A stretch of 13,862 nt of DNA from CAZBWW01 sp964496005 (GTDB lineage: Bacteria; Patescibacteriota; WWE3; UBA101185; UBA10185). The stretch covers positions 1 through 13,862 of the forward strand of contig CAZBWW010000024.1 of the NCBI GenBank assembly GCA_964496005.1. Reading direction: 5' to 3'. This document shows, piece by piece, positions 12,573 through 13,862 of this stretch. Under the pieces are notes generated by a model. The model was not told where the DNA came from. It saw nothing but the letters and a program-made list of their open reading frames with translations, and ran no database searches. Both the position numbers and the translations under genes were made by a program. The first letter of the stretch is position 1. Each line of letters starts with the position of its first letter.

Positions 12573-13862
12573 ATGCAAATGCCAAGAACAACTTCAACAA
12601 ACCCAAATGTTAGTACTGTTAGTAGTGTACCTAGTTCCAGAAGATCATCTGATAGTGTAAATGGCCATCCGGTTGATCAAGTGCGTACAGGAACGAGGCG
12701 TGCGCCGGTTAACAGTTCGGTTCCAAATATGGGTAATGGGGTAGTAAGTCAACAAAACCAGCAAAATGGCGGTACATACTATTCAGGGGAAACAATAAAA
12801 GTAACCGGTATTTTGGAAATCTTACCTGACTATGGAGTTATACGTCAGCCCGAAGCTCCGGAAGATCCGGAACTACCAAAAGATGTTTATATTAGTCAAT
12901 CCCAAATAAAGCGCTTTGCTTTGAGAATGGGGGATGAGGTAGAAGGGTATGCTCGTGCGCCAAAAGAACGCGAGGCATATATGTCCCTTTTGCAGGTGGA
13001 AAAAGTGGACGGGATGGATCCGGAAGAAGCGCGCAAAAGACCATACTTTAACAAAATGACACCAATTTTTCCAAACGAGTGGATGAAGCTGGAAACTAAG
13101 CCAGAAATTATTTCGACCAGGCTTATTGATCTTATTTCACCAATTGGGAAGGGTCAGCGGGCGATGATAGTTTCTCCGCCAAAAGCCGGTAAAACCTGGT
13201 TGTTGCAGGATATTGCACGTGGAATTACGCAAAACTACCCAGAAATTGTGTTGCTGGTCGCGCTTATTGGTGAGCGACCTGAAGAAGTAACCGATATGCG
13301 CAGAAAAGTTGACGGAGAAGTATTTGCCAGTAATTTTGATGAAGAAGCGGAACACCAAACCAAAGTTGCAGAAATCTGCTTAGAAAAAGCGAAAAGACAG
13401 GCAGAAAAAGGCAAAGATGTTGTTATCTTAATGGATTCATTAACCAGGCTTGCGCGTGCATATAACATGGTTGTTGCGCCATCAGGCAGAACTTTAACCG
13501 GTGGTTTTGATCCGTCCGCGTTATATCCGGCCAAACACTTTTTTGGTGCGGCAAGAAATTTTGAAGATGCTGGTAGTTTAACAATTATTGCTACCGCGCT
13601 TATCGAAACCGGTTCGCGTATGGATGATGTTATATTTGAAGAATTTAAAGGAACCGGAAATATGGAGCTTAGACTAGATAGAGCTCTGCAAGAGAGAAGA
13701 GTGTTTCCGGCAATTGACATTAAGGCTAGTGGTACCAGGCACGAAGAGCATTTGTATGGTGAAAAAACATTGGAGTCAATTGTTAAGTTAAGACGAATGA
13801 TTGATTTACTTGATGATCGTGAATCAACCGAACTTGTCATTCAGCAACTTAAAAAGACAAAG
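12573..13862 (+). CDS. rho: Transcription termination factor Rho, 3'-truncated by window edge
   Basis: A continuous frame of 430 codons runs off the right edge. Rho is a hexameric RNA-dependent ATPase that pulls nascent RNA and stops transcription. Residues 1-66 are a low-complexity Ser/Thr/Asn/Gln-rich, basic tail in place of the usual helical N-domain. Residues about 67-145 are the cold-shock-like primary RNA-binding domain (GILEILPDYGVIR, DVYISQSQIKRF). The ATPase core follows, with Walker A SPPKAGKT (201-208), the catalytic-loop motif GERPEEVTDM (233-242), Walker B VVILMDSLTR (283-292), the Q-loop near TLTGGFDPSA and the GTGNMELRLDR region. By comparison with E. coli Rho only a short C-terminal piece is missing. 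Start is ATG 12573; ATG 12579 in the same frame is equally possible because neither has a ribosome site. Most hairpins after genes here lack U tracts, which suits Rho-dependent termination. Confidence 0.95.
   Translation, partial: MQMPRTTSTNPNVSTVSSVPSSRRSSDSVNGHPVDQVRTGTRRAPVNSSVPNMGNGVVSQQNQQNGGTYYSGETIKVTGILEILPDYGVIRQPEAPEDPELPKDVYISQSQIKRFALRMGDEVEGYARAPKEREAYMSLLQVEKVDGMDPEEARKRPYFNKMTPIFPNEWMKLETKPEIISTRLIDLISPIGKGQRAMIVSPPKAGKTWLLQDIARGITQNYPEIVLLVALIGERPEEVTDMRRKVDGEVFASNFDEEAEHQTKVAEICLEKAKRQAEKGKDVVILMDSLTRLARAYNMVVAPSGRTLTGGFDPSALYPAKHFFGAARNFEDAGSLTIIATALIETGSRMDDVIFEEFKGTGNMELRLDRALQERRVFPAIDIKASGTRHEEHLYGEKTLESIVKLRRMIDLLDDRESTELVIQQLKKTK

Noticed and set aside
13137..13840. 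Minus-strand frames of 73 and 201 codons
   Set aside because: They lie opposite the unmistakable Rho ATPase core on the plus strand and resemble no protein.
1..13862. Insertion sequences, tRNA genes or CRISPR arrays
   Set aside because: No transposase, no cloverleaf with a T-loop, and no regularly spaced repeats were found on either strand.

Overview
The window reads as a chromosomal segment of a bacterium of the Candidate Phyla Radiation (Patescibacteria), perhaps near Microgenomates or Katanobacteria. That placement is inferred from an AT-rich background, very large GT-C-type membrane glycosyltransferases, a short class F-like sortase with an LPxTG substrate, and a Rho factor with a low-complexity N-terminus. 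No rRNA or other decisive marker is present, so it is tentative. All supported genes are on the + strand and read with the standard bacterial code.

Layout: (1) 2-676, the 3' part of an unrecognised gene open at the left edge. (2) 677-1245, no protein gene, but a consensus promoter, a nested stem-loop and a U-tract terminator suggest an untranslated RNA or a long leader. (3) 1246-2655, a GC-rich gene for a cytoplasmic coiled-coil protein. (4) 2935-3846, a GC-rich gene for a single-pass membrane protein with an exported domain. (5) 4012-5634, an AT-rich gene for a PIG-V-like mannosyltransferase. (6) 5770-6510, a GC-rich gene for a secreted protein with two tandem Cys-pair repeats. (7) 6652-10449, an AT-rich gene for a giant YfhO/AftD-like membrane protein. 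(8) 10640-11521, an LPSTG-anchored surface protein with a DUF11-like domain. (9) 11735-12427, its probable sortase, with a strongly structured RNA element between the two. (10) 12573 to the right edge, transcription termination factor Rho, lacking only its last residues.

Most of the window concerns the cell surface: two lipid-linked sugar transferases, a sortase and its substrate, and two exported proteins of unknown function. The most unusual feature is a compositional mosaic. Three genes (1246-2655, 2935-3846, 5770-6510) are about 60-68% G+C in sampled lines, beside neighbours as low as 25%. They have AT-rich promoters, strong GGAGG ribosome sites and their own 3' hairpins. Several AT-rich neighbours lack a Shine-Dalgarno site, and at least one appears leaderless. 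The GC-rich genes look like separately expressed, acquired units; whether they work together is unknown.
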